A stretch of 60,053 bases of DNA from Caldivirga sp. (lineage in GTDB: Archaea > Thermoproteota > Thermoprotei > Thermoproteales > Thermocladiaceae), in the NCBI RefSeq assembly GCF_023256255.1, contig NZ_JAGDXD010000045.1, forward strand, positions 1 to 60,053, given 5' to 3'. This document shows, piece after piece, positions 1 through 6,964 of this stretch; the first letter of the stretch is position 1, and every line of letters starts with the position of its first letter. Made by a program: the position numbers and the translations under genes. Under the pieces are notes generated by a model. That model saw only the letters and a program-made list of their open reading frames with translations. It was not told where the DNA came from and made no database searches.

Positions 1-3
1 AGA

Positions 4-52
4 GTGATTAGGCTTGCAAGGCCTGATTAAGTGATGACCTGGGCTAAGATGA
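4..52 (+). ncRNA. Candidate C/D-box sRNA (weak)
   Basis: The order of boxes fits an archaeal C/D guide RNA: C-like GTGATTA at 4-10, a 12-nt guide at 11-22, D' CTGA at 23-26, a 4-nt spacer, C' GTGATGA at 31-37, an 11-nt guide at 38-48, and a D-like ATGA at 49-52. One D box is non-consensus and the 5' flank is cut by the window edge, so a terminal stem cannot be judged. Such RNAs guide 2'-O-methylation and are abundant in Thermoproteales. No target was identified. Confidence 0.35.
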
Positions 53-121
53 CTTGCCTCAAGTATTTTTACAAACATTGATTGTTTTAATTTAAGTCTT
101 AATTAATCCGTATGATTCAAT

Positions 122-129
122 ACTTAATA
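122..129 (+). promoter_or_regulatory. TATA-like box for the lectin-like gene
   Basis: The sequence ACTTAATA sits about 25 nt before the ATG at 151. This is the spacing expected for a leaderless crenarchaeal transcript. Confidence 0.4.
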
Positions 130-150
130 AGCACCAGTGAAGGATAACAC

Positions 151-1185
151 ATGGTTAGTGAAACCCTTAGGCCTTCTCCAGCAATAGAGGGTAGTGTGGA
201 TTCCCTATTCTACTGTTGGAGGAGGGCCCCATCCACTAGGCCCGGTCTTGAGGAGGAGTTTCAGGCTTGTAGAGCCAGTGAGTATTGGAGGGTTAACTAC
301 GATGAGGTTAAGTACACTGACTTCTCGCAATCTGACTACTTCAAGCCTAAGGGCCTTAATACAGTCTCCATGAGGTCCAGGAGCGTATTCACTTACGGTC
401 ACTTCACGCTAATGGCTAAGCTACCTAAGGCTGAGGATGGGCCAATGCTTTGGTTCGGCTTCGAGACTGATGACTTATTCGCAGGGGGTGCTGTGCACTA
501 CTGCTGGTTCTCAGGTAAGGGTGCATTAACTGCTAATATTGGTGGTATAACTAAGCTCGTCTCAATGGATTTAACCAAGTTCCTACCCCAAGACGTCTCG
601 GAGAAGTACCACTGGTTCAGTATTGTCTACAGGAGGGGGTTGGCCTTATGGTACATTGACGGTAGGCTTAGGGCTCTGGCCTCAATAAGTAATGGTGAAG
701 TTAAGGATGGCGGCGTGGTTTACGATAAGCCACCCTACATTGCATCATGGACCACTGACGCGCCTTCCCCTCAATTAGCCGTGCTCCTTGATATTGATGC
801 TGCACCCCAGGTTGAGTTTCATTGGCGGGGCCTAAACCCATGGGGTTTAAGGGTGTCTAATGGTGATGCTGAGGAGCCTGTGAGGATTAGACTCTATAGG
901 GAGGGTTCAGAGGAGGCTTGGGCTGGCTTAACAGTTAACCCTGGGGTTGAGTTATACTCCCAGCCGTTGCCCGGCATTGGTGAGAAGACGCTCATCATGA
1001 ATGCACCAGGTGGTGAATTAACGGTAGAGTACTTCACTGAGGGTAATTGGGTTGAGGCTAGGAGTCAGGCATTGGGCAGTGGAACCAATGTATTAAGTAT
1101 TAGTGAGGATGCTGCATTAATTAGGTTTAGGTATAGAGCTAGGGAGCCTGGTTCAATAAGGGCAGCATCATTAACCCTGGTTTAA
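151..1185 (+). CDS. Uncharacterised protein, possible concanavalin-like beta-sandwich
   Basis: I do not recognise a named family with confidence. The 344-residue product has no signal peptide or membrane segment. Residues about 70-185 have the alternating strand pattern and wording of GH16/laminarinase-like or lectin beta-sandwiches (SMRSRSVFTYGHFTLMAKL, then MLWFGFE and LALWYIDGRLRAL). The GH16 catalytic ExDxxE motif is not visible, so a carbohydrate-binding role is more likely than hydrolysis, by inference only. The C-terminal 100 residues look like a second beta-rich domain. The ATG at 151 lies about 25 nt after a TATA-like box. The 3' end overlaps the convergent VKOR-like gene by 4 nt. 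Confidence 0.6.
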   Translation: MVSETLRPSPAIEGSVDSLFYCWRRAPSTRPGLEEEFQACRASEYWRVNYDEVKYTDFSQSDYFKPKGLNTVSMRSRSVFTYGHFTLMAKLPKAEDGPMLWFGFETDDLFAGGAVHYCWFSGKGALTANIGGITKLVSMDLTKFLPQDVSEKYHWFSIVYRRGLALWYIDGRLRALASISNGEVKDGGVVYDKPPYIASWTTDAPSPQLAVLLDIDAAPQVEFHWRGLNPWGLRVSNGDAEEPVRIRLYREGSEEAWAGLTVNPGVELYSQPLPGIGEKTLIMNAPGGELTVEYFTEGNWVEARSQALGSGTNVLSISEDAALIRFRYRAREPGSIRAASLTLV

Positions 1186-1685
1186 TCCACCGCCGCCACT
1201 GACTTAGCCTTAGCCCTATGGTTAAAGTAGGCGTAGACCGTTATCACTATGAAGTCCGCTATAATCATTGAGTGCATTATGGTGCAGTATAGGCATAGCG
1301 CATGCAGTATTGCGAATTCAACGTAAAGTAGGTAGGGTATTATTGCTAAGCCAAGGAACCTCCAGTACATTAGAATCCTCAGCAACCTATCAGCCACCCT
1401 CTCCCTACTCCTATCGTAGGCTATGGCCATCACTATGTTTATTATGAACCAGAAGACGGCAAGTACATCAAGGGGTACGTCAGCCACCTCAGCGTAGGGA
1501 CTTGAGAGAACCCTTATACAGTTAACCGTAACACCCGGGAAGGGTGAGGACTCCCCATTCAGTGTACATAATGGGGGTGCGTTATGGAGGTAGTAGTAGG
1601 TATACAGCACCACCCCTGAGGAGAATATGCCAACCACTGAGAAGGCTATGAATAATCCAAGCCACTTAGGCGTTAACCTACCCAT
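1182..1685 (-). CDS. VKOR-family membrane thiol oxidoreductase
   Basis: This 167-residue protein has four to five hydrophobic helices and the cysteine layout of vitamin K epoxide reductase homologues: a loop pair C40 and C56, and a membrane CxxC pair C131-L-Y-C134. Prokaryotic VKOR homologues reoxidise extracytoplasmic thiol oxidases using a quinone, so it probably supports disulfide formation in secreted or surface proteins, of which the window encodes several. No DsbA or thioredoxin partner is adjacent. The length is typical for the membrane domain alone, with no fused thioredoxin domain. The ATG at 1685 begins MGRLTPKW just before the first helix. Confidence 0.85.
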   Translation of the reverse strand: MGRLTPKWLGLFIAFSVVGIFSSGVVLYTYYYLHNAPPLCTLNGESSPFPGVTVNCIRVLSSPYAEVADVPLDVLAVFWFIINIVMAIAYDRSRERVADRLLRILMYWRFLGLAIIPYLLYVEFAILHALCLYCTIMHSMIIADFIVITVYAYFNHRAKAKSVAAVD

Positions 1686-2103
1686 AACCTAAATTTACCT
1701 AAGCCCTATTAAATAAATTTTTCTTAACAGTACACCTAAAACCTCACCCTTCAGGACAGGAAGCCATCAGCCTACTAGAGATGCATTAGGCCCTACAGTA
1801 ATCTCTAAGGCCTCGTATCAGGCTATTAGCGTGTTAACAGTCATTAAGCATGACTAACCTACTTAATTAATGACCAAGTACCCCAATTTCACTTTACTTA
1901 ATACTTATGGTTTTAGTTCATATACATATATCTATTCATAATTTGATTTTCCCTTACTTTTATTTTCCTTATTTTCGATTTTTTATTTTTCATTTATTGT
2001 TATACTGGTTTAGTATTAACCTACCTCCTCATTCGGCTGGGCTAGTGGTTAATGGTTTATTGACTCTAACTAATATTAGTTATCATTGTTGGTTGAATTC
2101 TTT

Positions 2104-2174
2104 TTCTTCGAAGGTGTAATGTGGGTTTTATGGTGCCAGTCCCGGTTTCGAAGAAGCACCCACCAAAAACCCAC
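2104..2174. repeat. Interlocked inverted repeats (pseudoknot-like order)
   Basis: Arm A is TTCTTCGAA at 2104-2112 and its perfect complement TTCGAAGAA is at 2147-2155. Arm B is GTGGGTTTTATGGTG at 2121-2135 and its near-perfect complement CACCAAAAACCCAC is at 2161-2174. The order A-B-A'-B' is that of an H-type pseudoknot if transcribed, or of nested protein-binding palindromes in DNA. It ends 26 nt before the first CRISPR-like repeat. Confidence 0.55.
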
Positions 2175-2182
2175 GAAACAAA

Positions 2183-2192
2183 ACTTAAAAAC
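2183..2192 (+). promoter_or_regulatory. TATA-like box before the mini-CRISPR and mntA
   Basis: ACTTAAAAAC at this site would place a transcription start near 2213, inside the first repeat of the 2201-2280 cassette. It could drive the cassette together with mntA and hepT. A second TATA-like box, TATTAAAATA at 2288-2297, lies 24 nt before a GTG at 2316, which is an alternative start for mntA. Confidence 0.35.
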
Positions 2193-2200
2193 CTACAACA

Positions 2201-2280
2201 GAATCTAAAAAAGAATTGAAAGTGATTGATGATTTACCTGGGAAGTAAAGCACGAGTGGCGTAGAATCTAAAATTGAAAG
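2201..2280 (+). CRISPR. One-spacer mini-CRISPR cassette 1 (repeat, spacer, shortened repeat)
   Basis: Repeat 1 is at 2201-2222: GAATCT, then a run of A, then GAATTGAAAG (22 nt). A 41-nt non-repetitive spacer follows at 2223-2263. The second unit, GAATCTAAAATTGAAAG, is at 2264-2280 (17 nt) and lacks about five central bases. The ATTGAAAG end matches the 3' end (crRNA handle side) of Thermoproteales CRISPR repeats, and the GAATCT start matches the Pyrobaculum type. The spacer length is normal for that order. No cas gene is in the window. The last unit overlaps the TTG start assigned to mntA. A matching 80-nt cassette lies at 3629-3708. Confidence 0.6.
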
Positions 2281-2720
2281 GGATAAGTATTAAAATATGC
2301 GTATTTAATAGCCCCGTGGAGGTTAGTGTAGGTAAAGTCTATAGGGTATCCATAGACGCACTCAGAGACTTTCCCTGGAGCCGCTACGTAAGGTTCGCCT
2401 TCCTATTTGGTTCAGCTGTATTGGGTAGCACTGCAGGTGATGTGGATATAGCCATCTCTAGGGTAAGCCTAGAGACACTGGGTGAACTCCTGGCGGAGCT
2501 CGTTAAGAGTATTCACATACCTGAGGACTACATAGATCTAGTAATCATAACCGAGAGGACGCCTTGCCCCCTCGTCTTGGAGGCCTTCAAGGGGATGCCA
2601 CTCTACGTGGCCGATTGGGATGAGGTCTATAGGTATTTCAATGTATGTCAAGACCAACAGATTGACTCAAGGAAGCTAAGGCTCATCGAAACGGCGGTGG
2701 ATGCGGTATGGCGAAGGTAA
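2274..2720 (+). CDS. mntA: MntA-like minimal nucleotidyltransferase antitoxin
   Basis: The 148-residue product carries the nucleotidyltransferase signature G46-S47 followed by D56-V57-D58, with a third likely metal ligand at D88 in the YIDLVII strand. In MntA proteins these residues adenylylate the partner HEPN toxin. The spacing between GS and DxD is eight residues rather than the commoner ten. The gene overlaps hepT by 13 nt, the usual arrangement for this toxin-antitoxin pair. The start is uncertain: the TTG at 2274 lies inside the shortened CRISPR-like repeat, whereas a GTG at 2316 has a TATA-like box 24 nt upstream and would give a 134-residue protein. Confident about family, not about the start. 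Confidence 0.85.
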   Translation: MKGISIKICVFNSPVEVSVGKVYRVSIDALRDFPWSRYVRFAFLFGSAVLGSTAGDVDIAISRVSLETLGELLAELVKSIHIPEDYIDLVIITERTPCPLVLEAFKGMPLYVADWDEVYRYFNVCQDQQIDSRKLRLIETAVDAVWRR

Positions 2721-3115
2721 ACGTCCTCCTAGGCTACATAGCTAAGTTAACGGCCTACCTAGATAGTATAGTGGAGAGGGGGTACGATTTAAATAATTGG
2801 GATGATCTAATGAGAATATTGCATGCACTACAGCTACAGGCCCAGGCATTAGTGGATGTAGTACAGAGGGTTGCCTCTCTGATGGGTGAACCAGCCCAAA
2901 CGTATATTGAAGCTGGAGAAGCGCTTTTAAGGCTGGGAATCCTCAATGCTGAGGATTTTAGACTCTACCGATCTATAGTTGGTTTCAGGAACGTGGTAGT
3001 CCACGGCTACATTTCAATTAATATTGATCAAGTTGATGAGATACTGAAAAACAGGCTATATAAAAGGGTGCTAGATCTCACCGAAAGGATAGCTAAAAGA
3101 GTGTCGGATCCATAA
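2708..3115 (+). CDS. hepT: HepT-like HEPN-domain toxin
   Basis: This 135-residue, mostly helical protein ends with the HEPN RNase motif of the HepT family, R94-N-V-V-V-H99-G-Y101 (Rx4HxY). In characterised HepT proteins the tyrosine is the residue adenylylated by MntA, and the R/H pair cleaves RNA. All three residues are present, so the toxin appears intact. It is translationally coupled to mntA by a 13-nt overlap. The pair sits between two mini-CRISPR cassettes, an unusual setting discussed in the findings. Confidence 0.85.
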   Translation: MAKVNVLLGYIAKLTAYLDSIVERGYDLNNWDDLMRILHALQLQAQALVDVVQRVASLMGEPAQTYIEAGEALLRLGILNAEDFRLYRSIVGFRNVVVHGYISINIDQVDEILKNRLYKRVLDLTERIAKRVSDP

Positions 3116-3628
3116 TTAGTGCCAACAGAGTTGGCTGTAATAATGATACAAGGATTCGTACAAACCTGCAGTGAATTAAAGCCTTGTCCTTTGGGTTAAT
3201 GATGGGGGAAGTTTTTAATAAAAGATCATGGATAGGGTAAATGGGGTCATTGTGATCCCCATAAATTGATTTGATACTAACACCCCCTGTAATTCAGCTC
3301 ATCATTATTGTATAATACTGATGACACCACGTCCATGTACTTAAGGTCTCGCTGGCGGGAGTACTGGGGCTTATTGATATGTCCTTGGTTATTAGGGAAA
3401 ACGTAAATAGATAAGAAAATGCAGTAGTCACTGCAATCATTATGAATACGATAACCCCTCTCGAGGGAAACTTACCAAAGGCAGCACTTAGAAATACGCC
3501 AGATAAGTCAGGCCTTAAGTACGTTAAGGTAACAGGTGGAATAGGGGGATTATTAATGTATGCGAGCCATTATTCCTAGACATCGCCTTTGCCTCATTGG
3601 TCATAAGCCTTATGTAAGCCTCTAAGTG
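3116..3628. other. Mostly gene-free region after hepT
   Basis: About 510 nt. It contains a hairpin at 3241-3262 (ATGGGG paired with CCCCAT, with an inner TCA/TGA pairing and a one-base bulge) that could mark the end of the hepT transcript, and a possible 45-codon reading frame at 3442-3579. No tRNA, repeat array or longer gene was seen. Confidence 0.5.
3442..3579 (+). CDS. Possible 45-residue small protein
   Basis: ATG at 3442 to TAG at 3577-3579. I recognise no family. The product starts MNTITPLEGNLPKAAL and ends with a short hydrophobic stretch around GGIGGLLMYA. A TATA-like GTAAATAGAT at 3403-3412 lies about 34 nt upstream, leaving a leader of a few bases. It sits between hepT and the second mini-CRISPR cassette. 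It may be a chance frame or a remnant of a larger membrane protein. Listed because small genes beside CreA-type elements are often toxins. Confidence 0.25.
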   Translation: MNTITPLEGNLPKAALRNTPDKSGLKYVKVTGGIGGLLMYASHYS

Positions 3629-3708
3629 GAATCTAAAAAGAATTGAAAGTAGTTACTGATGTGTAATATCATTCTCACTGAACCTGAGCAGGATCTAAAA
3701 ATTGAAAG
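3629..3708 (+). CRISPR. One-spacer mini-CRISPR cassette 2 (repeat, spacer, shortened repeat)
   Basis: Repeat at 3629-3649 (21 nt, GAATCT, A-run, GAATTGAAAG), a 41-nt spacer at 3650-3690, and a shortened unit GGATCTAAAAATTGAAAG at 3691-3708. Total length is 80 nt and spacer length 41 nt, exactly as in the cassette at 2201-2280, while the spacer sequence is different. The second unit again lacks central bases of the repeat. The cassette ends 2 nt before the stop codon of the convergent pth2 gene. I found no further copy of this repeat in the window. Confidence 0.6.
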
Positions 3709-3710
3709 TC

Positions 3711-4073
3711 TCAATCCTTAAGTAGCTTAAGGTTGCCTGTAACCTTGTTTACCAGCTCCTCAGGTCCTGGTCCAATGGCTAGGGCTGTTATGGTGCCGGG
3801 TGGTAGTTCCGTTAAGCCAGCGTCCTCGATGAGGGCTGCGGGTAAGCCTAGGGACTCTGCCTTAGCCTTAAGTCTCATTAATTCATCAGCATTATCCACC
3901 ACTAGGACGATCTTCTTCTGACCCCCTGAAACCCAGGCGTTAACCCAATCCCTCCTACTCACTAAGGCCTCCAATACGGCAGTTACCGCTGCGTGGGCTA
4001 CTTGAACAGCCAACTTCCCCCTACTCATCCTTAAATCCCCCCTAACCACTATGGATTGCTTAAACTCACCCAT
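3711..4073 (-). CDS. pth2: Peptidyl-tRNA hydrolase 2
   Basis: The 120-residue protein has the full-length archaeal/eukaryotic Pth2 fold. It begins with a short strand then [19 protein letters not shown], holding K20 and H27 of the active-site region. D84 in [10 protein letters not shown] and the TxxAIGPGP loop near residues 96-104 are also typical. It releases peptides from prematurely dropped peptidyl-tRNAs in the cytoplasm. A TATA-like ATTTAAATAA about 25 nt before the ATG suggests a leaderless transcript. Its stop codon lies 2 nt from the second mini-CRISPR cassette. Confidence 0.95.
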   Translation of the reverse strand: MGEFKQSIVVRGDLRMSRGKLAVQVAHAAVTAVLEALVSRRDWVNAWVSGGQKKIVLVVDNADELMRLKAKAESLGLPAALIEDAGLTELPPGTITALAIGPGPEELVNKVTGNLKLLKD

Positions 4074-4123
4074 TAATTGAGATAATTCAGTTTAATTATT
4101 TAAATTAAATTACGGTTAACTCA

Positions 4124-5167
4124 TTAATCGCTTAAGGGCTCCCACCTCTTACTCTTAAAGGATCTGTAGGCTGCGTCAATTATCCTATTAACCTCAACAC
4201 CATCATTAAAGTTCTCCCTAGGCATCTCACCCCTCTCGAAGGAGTCTATGAAGTGCCTAAGCTCGTATAAGTAGCCGTATAGCTCAAACTCCCTCCAAAT
4301 TGGGTAGAGCCAACCCTTAGCCACCTCAGCCTTCTCAACCACGTAACCAACCCTCTCCTCCGGGGCTGTTGTGAAGACCCTTATCCCAGTCTCCCTAGTT
4401 ACATCAACGAAAATCGCGCCCTCACTACCGTAGATCTCGTACCTTAAGTCTAAGCCACCGTGGGCTGCCCAACTATTCTCAGCCTGCCCCAATTCCCCAC
4501 CACTATACCTAACCAGGACTATACTGTTATCCTCAGCCTTAGTCTTATCCCTATGAACAAGTAAGTCACCCCAGCCTAAGACCTCACTGGCCTTACCGTT
4601 AATCAACTTCCTAGTGACCTCAATAGAGTGGCACCCCATGTCAAGTAGGCTACCTCCACCGGATAGGTCCTTGTCCCAGAACCATGGGCTATGAGGCCCA
4701 AAGTGGGCCTCCCTACTCCTAACCCAAAAGACCTTACCAATAGCCCCATTCCTAACCATATTCATAACCCTCTCAATCTGAGGTATGAAGACCTGGTTCT
4801 CAGCGTAGGCGTGGAGTACACCATACCTATTAACAGCGTTAAGCATCTCCTTAGCCTCAGCCAGTGTCCTACCCAGGGGCTTCTCAATTATTATGTTCTT
4901 CCTATTCTCAGCGCATATTTGAACAGCCTTAAGGTGGAGGAAATTAGGTAAGATAATGTCAACAACGTCCACCTCCTTATCACTGCACAGCTTCTCAATG
5001 AAGTCATCACCAGTATAGTATCTACCTATCCCCCACTTACCAGCGAACTCCACAGCCCTACTCCTAGACGCAACGGCAACAACCTTAGCATTAGGTATTT
5101 CAGCGTAGGATTGCATGTGGAACTCAGCCGCGAAACCTGAGCCAAGTATCCCTACTTTAACAACCAT
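4124..5167 (-). CDS. Gfo/Idh/MocA-family NAD(P)-dependent oxidoreductase
   Basis: The 347-residue protein has an N-terminal Rossmann fold (GILGSGFAAEFH) and the family signature EKP in IIIEKPLGR, whose lysine is the usual catalytic residue. The C-terminal half is the alpha/beta substrate-binding domain. Family members oxidise or epimerise sugars, inositols or sugar derivatives; the substrate cannot be read from sequence. It is one of four members in the window and stands alone here. A TATA-like GCTTTTAAGC at 5188-5197 lies 25 nt before the ATG. Confidence 0.9.
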   Translation of the reverse strand: MVVKVGILGSGFAAEFHMQSYAEIPNAKVVAVASRSRAVEFAGKWGIGRYYTGDDFIEKLCSDKEVDVVDIILPNFLHLKAVQICAENRKNIIIEKPLGRTLAEAKEMLNAVNRYGVLHAYAENQVFIPQIERVMNMVRNGAIGKVFWVRSREAHFGPHSPWFWDKDLSGGGSLLDMGCHSIEVTRKLINGKASEVLGWGDLLVHRDKTKAEDNSIVLVRYSGGELGQAENSWAAHGGLDLRYEIYGSEGAIFVDVTRETGIRVFTTAPEERVGYVVEKAEVAKGWLYPIWREFELYGYLYELRHFIDSFERGEMPRENFNDGVEVNRIIDAAYRSFKSKRWEPLSD

Positions 5168-5502
5168 GTTAATTACCTGGATTAACTGCTTTTAAGCATT
5201 ATGCACTATAGGTAGTGTGACTACTATAATAATGAACCATGTATTTAAATGAAATAACCCATGAAGCATCCCACTTACCTACTACTTACCCTACCATAGA
5301 GTTGTAACCTACCTACCTTCCCAAGCTCACTCATCGCGATGTACGGTTAGTGCGCTGGGTGACACCTTATTAATGGTTCTAGTGATGGTGGGTTACGGTA
5401 TTTGCTGAACACCTCTATAGTGGATTATAATGCGCTGTGATTAATTTGGTAACAGTAAACTATATGGTAATGCTTAAAAATATTTTTTAAGTCACATAGC
5501 TT
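5168..5502. other. Divergent promoter region, no gene seen
   Basis: 335 nt between the divergent dehydrogenase and GH12-like genes. It holds a TATA-like box for each: 5188-5197 on the minus strand, and CTTAAAAATA at 5473-5482 on the plus strand, 26 nt before ATG 5503. A 10-bp perfect palindrome CATCGCGATG lies at 5332-5341. Nothing else recognised. Confidence 0.5.
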
Positions 5503-6768
5503 ATGCGGACAATAAGTAGGTGGATTATACTTTTGGCTATAGTTATGGTTATGGCCGGTTTACTAGTTACGTATGCTCAACAGGTGGTTTCACTAGTCCC
5601 AGCCTTCAACACGACGTCAAACGTCATCGTGGTTGGTAATACGTCAAGCCAATATGTATCAGCGCCACTTGGCTACGCCTTATTCTTCACTAACCTTTGG
5701 GACATGGGCTCAGGCACGGCGGGTAAGACTATTCTAATGTATAATGCTGCTGAGGGAACAGCCTACTTCATTCAGAATTACACGTTCATTAAGCCAACTT
5801 ACTCATACGATGTTACCCTTGGTTACCCAGCAATATTCTATGGTCATTCACAGTGGGGTGGCTTATATCCTAAAATGAGTCCACTGTTGATGCTTCCTGC
5901 TCAAGTCATATCACTCCCAGGCATTTGGGCATATGTTAACTATAGTGTAGTTAACTTCACGCCCAGTAGTCTTCAATTTGACCTATCCTTACAGGTTTGG
6001 CTTGGTGCAACACCCAATGAGACTAGTGGTCCTCAGCCTGGTGACTTAGAGATAATAATATACTACTACACTCATAATATGGCTCCCGGTGGTTCACAGG
6101 TAGGTACCATAACCGTGCCGACGTTTGTTAACGGTAGTATTGTTAATGAGAATTGGCAAGTCTGGGTTTACTACGGTGGGTCAAGTATGTGGACAATAGT
6201 GTGGTTTGTACCAAGCATTAATCAGCCGAGTGGGTACGTTGGCTTAAATATTACGGGCATGCTTTACGACTTATTCAATATACTTACCACTAATTGGCCG
6301 CTTCAGTGGAACTTCACTGGGCTGTTGAACTTCTATGTATATAACATCCAGTTGGGTAATGACTTTGGTACATCTACGCAGTTAAGCAACGTTTTTGAGA
6401 ATATAACCATATATAGGTATTACCTAGAGTTAACCAAGCCAATAATACCAGTAGTCACTACAACAAGCACGACTACCACAACTACTACTGCCTACGTAAC
6501 AACAACAGTTACCAGTACAACAACCACTACCATAACCTCAACCACAACTTCAGTCAGCACTACCACAGTGACTTCACCAGTAACGAGTACGACAACGTTA
6601 ACAACAACATCCCTCTTAACCACCATCAGCACTGCAACATTAACAAGTACATTGACTAGTACCTTAACTGTAACCAAGGAGGTTATTGGGACAAGCGTAA
6701 TAATAGGCATAGTGGTTATATTGATAATAATTGCAATTATTGCACTATTGCTGGTTAGGAGGAAGTAA
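5503..6768 (+). CDS. Cell-surface GH12-like endoglucanase with Thr-rich stalk and membrane anchor
   Basis: The 421-residue protein has a signal peptide (about 1-25), a GH12-like domain (about 30-310), a Thr/Ser/Val stalk (about 315-385) and a C-terminal transmembrane helix ending in RRK. GH12 landmarks are TNLWDM, GYPAIFYGHSQWG and PGDLEIIIYYY, where E183 fits the family nucleophile. The expected second catalytic Glu (FGTE-type motif) is replaced by Asp: NIQLGND287FG. It may hydrolyse beta-1,4-glucans outside the cell, with altered activity, or only bind them. Many N-x-S/T sequons suggest N-glycosylation, consistent with aglB in the window. The neighbour at 6965 has the same stalk-and-anchor plan. 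The start has a TATA-like box 26 nt upstream. Confidence 0.8.
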   Translation: MRTISRWIILLAIVMVMAGLLVTYAQQVVSLVPAFNTTSNVIVVGNTSSQYVSAPLGYALFFTNLWDMGSGTAGKTILMYNAAEGTAYFIQNYTFIKPTYSYDVTLGYPAIFYGHSQWGGLYPKMSPLLMLPAQVISLPGIWAYVNYSVVNFTPSSLQFDLSLQVWLGATPNETSGPQPGDLEIIIYYYTHNMAPGGSQVGTITVPTFVNGSIVNENWQVWVYYGGSSMWTIVWFVPSINQPSGYVGLNITGMLYDLFNILTTNWPLQWNFTGLLNFYVYNIQLGNDFGTSTQLSNVFENITIYRYYLELTKPIIPVVTTTSTTTTTTTAYVTTTVTSTTTTTITSTTTSVSTTTVTSPVTSTTTLTTTSLLTTISTATLTSTLTSTLTVTKEVIGTSVIIGIVVILIIIAIIALLLVRRK

Positions 6769-6933
6769 GTTAATTAAGCATTAAATACAATTAAAAATAA
6801 TTACCTAATATGTAAATTCACGTCTTATGCTGATTAAAGTTACTAGGTAAAAACTGATTTAAACAAGGCATGAACTTGTATCGCATTCTCCTTAGGTGTA
6901 ATGATACTACTCAAACACTCTTCAGTGAAGTAA

Positions 6934-6942
6934 AGTTAAAAA
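6934..6942 (+). promoter_or_regulatory. TATA-like box that decides the GH42-like start
   Basis: The box AGTTAAAAA is only about 10 nt from the ATG at 6947 but about 27 nt from the in-frame ATG at 6965, so the second ATG is the likelier leaderless start. Confidence 0.4.
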
Positions 6943-6964
6943 CAGCATGATAGTGAACCCAAGC

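Larger units (their letters stand above)
1686..2200. other. Gene-free T-rich region before the first mini-CRISPR cassette
   Basis: About 515 nt without a credible gene. The stretch around 1905-2010 is unusually rich in T, with runs of T and few G, unlike the coding DNA around it. The stretch 2104-2174 carries interlocked inverted repeats (separate entry), and a TATA-like box lies at 2183-2192. AT-rich, low-complexity DNA directly 5' of a repeat is what a CRISPR leader looks like, but no sequence match to a known leader was made. Confidence 0.5.

Noticed and set aside
1907-2119. 70-codon open frame in the T-rich region
   Set aside because: The translation is a low-complexity run of Phe, Tyr, Leu and Ile produced by the T-rich DNA, with no promoter spacing or family resemblance.
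5332-5341. Palindrome CATCGCGATG as an operator
   Set aside because: Ten bases with no second copy and over 100 nt from either TATA-like box; too weak to call.
5400-5445. C/D-like boxes before the GH12-like gene
   Set aside because: The spacing from the C-like to D-like box is 16 nt and the second C box has no D box at a workable distance.
6492-6710. Antisense frame of 72 Val-rich codons
   Set aside because: It is the reverse reading of the Thr-rich stalk codons. The same explains the frame at 9124-9345.
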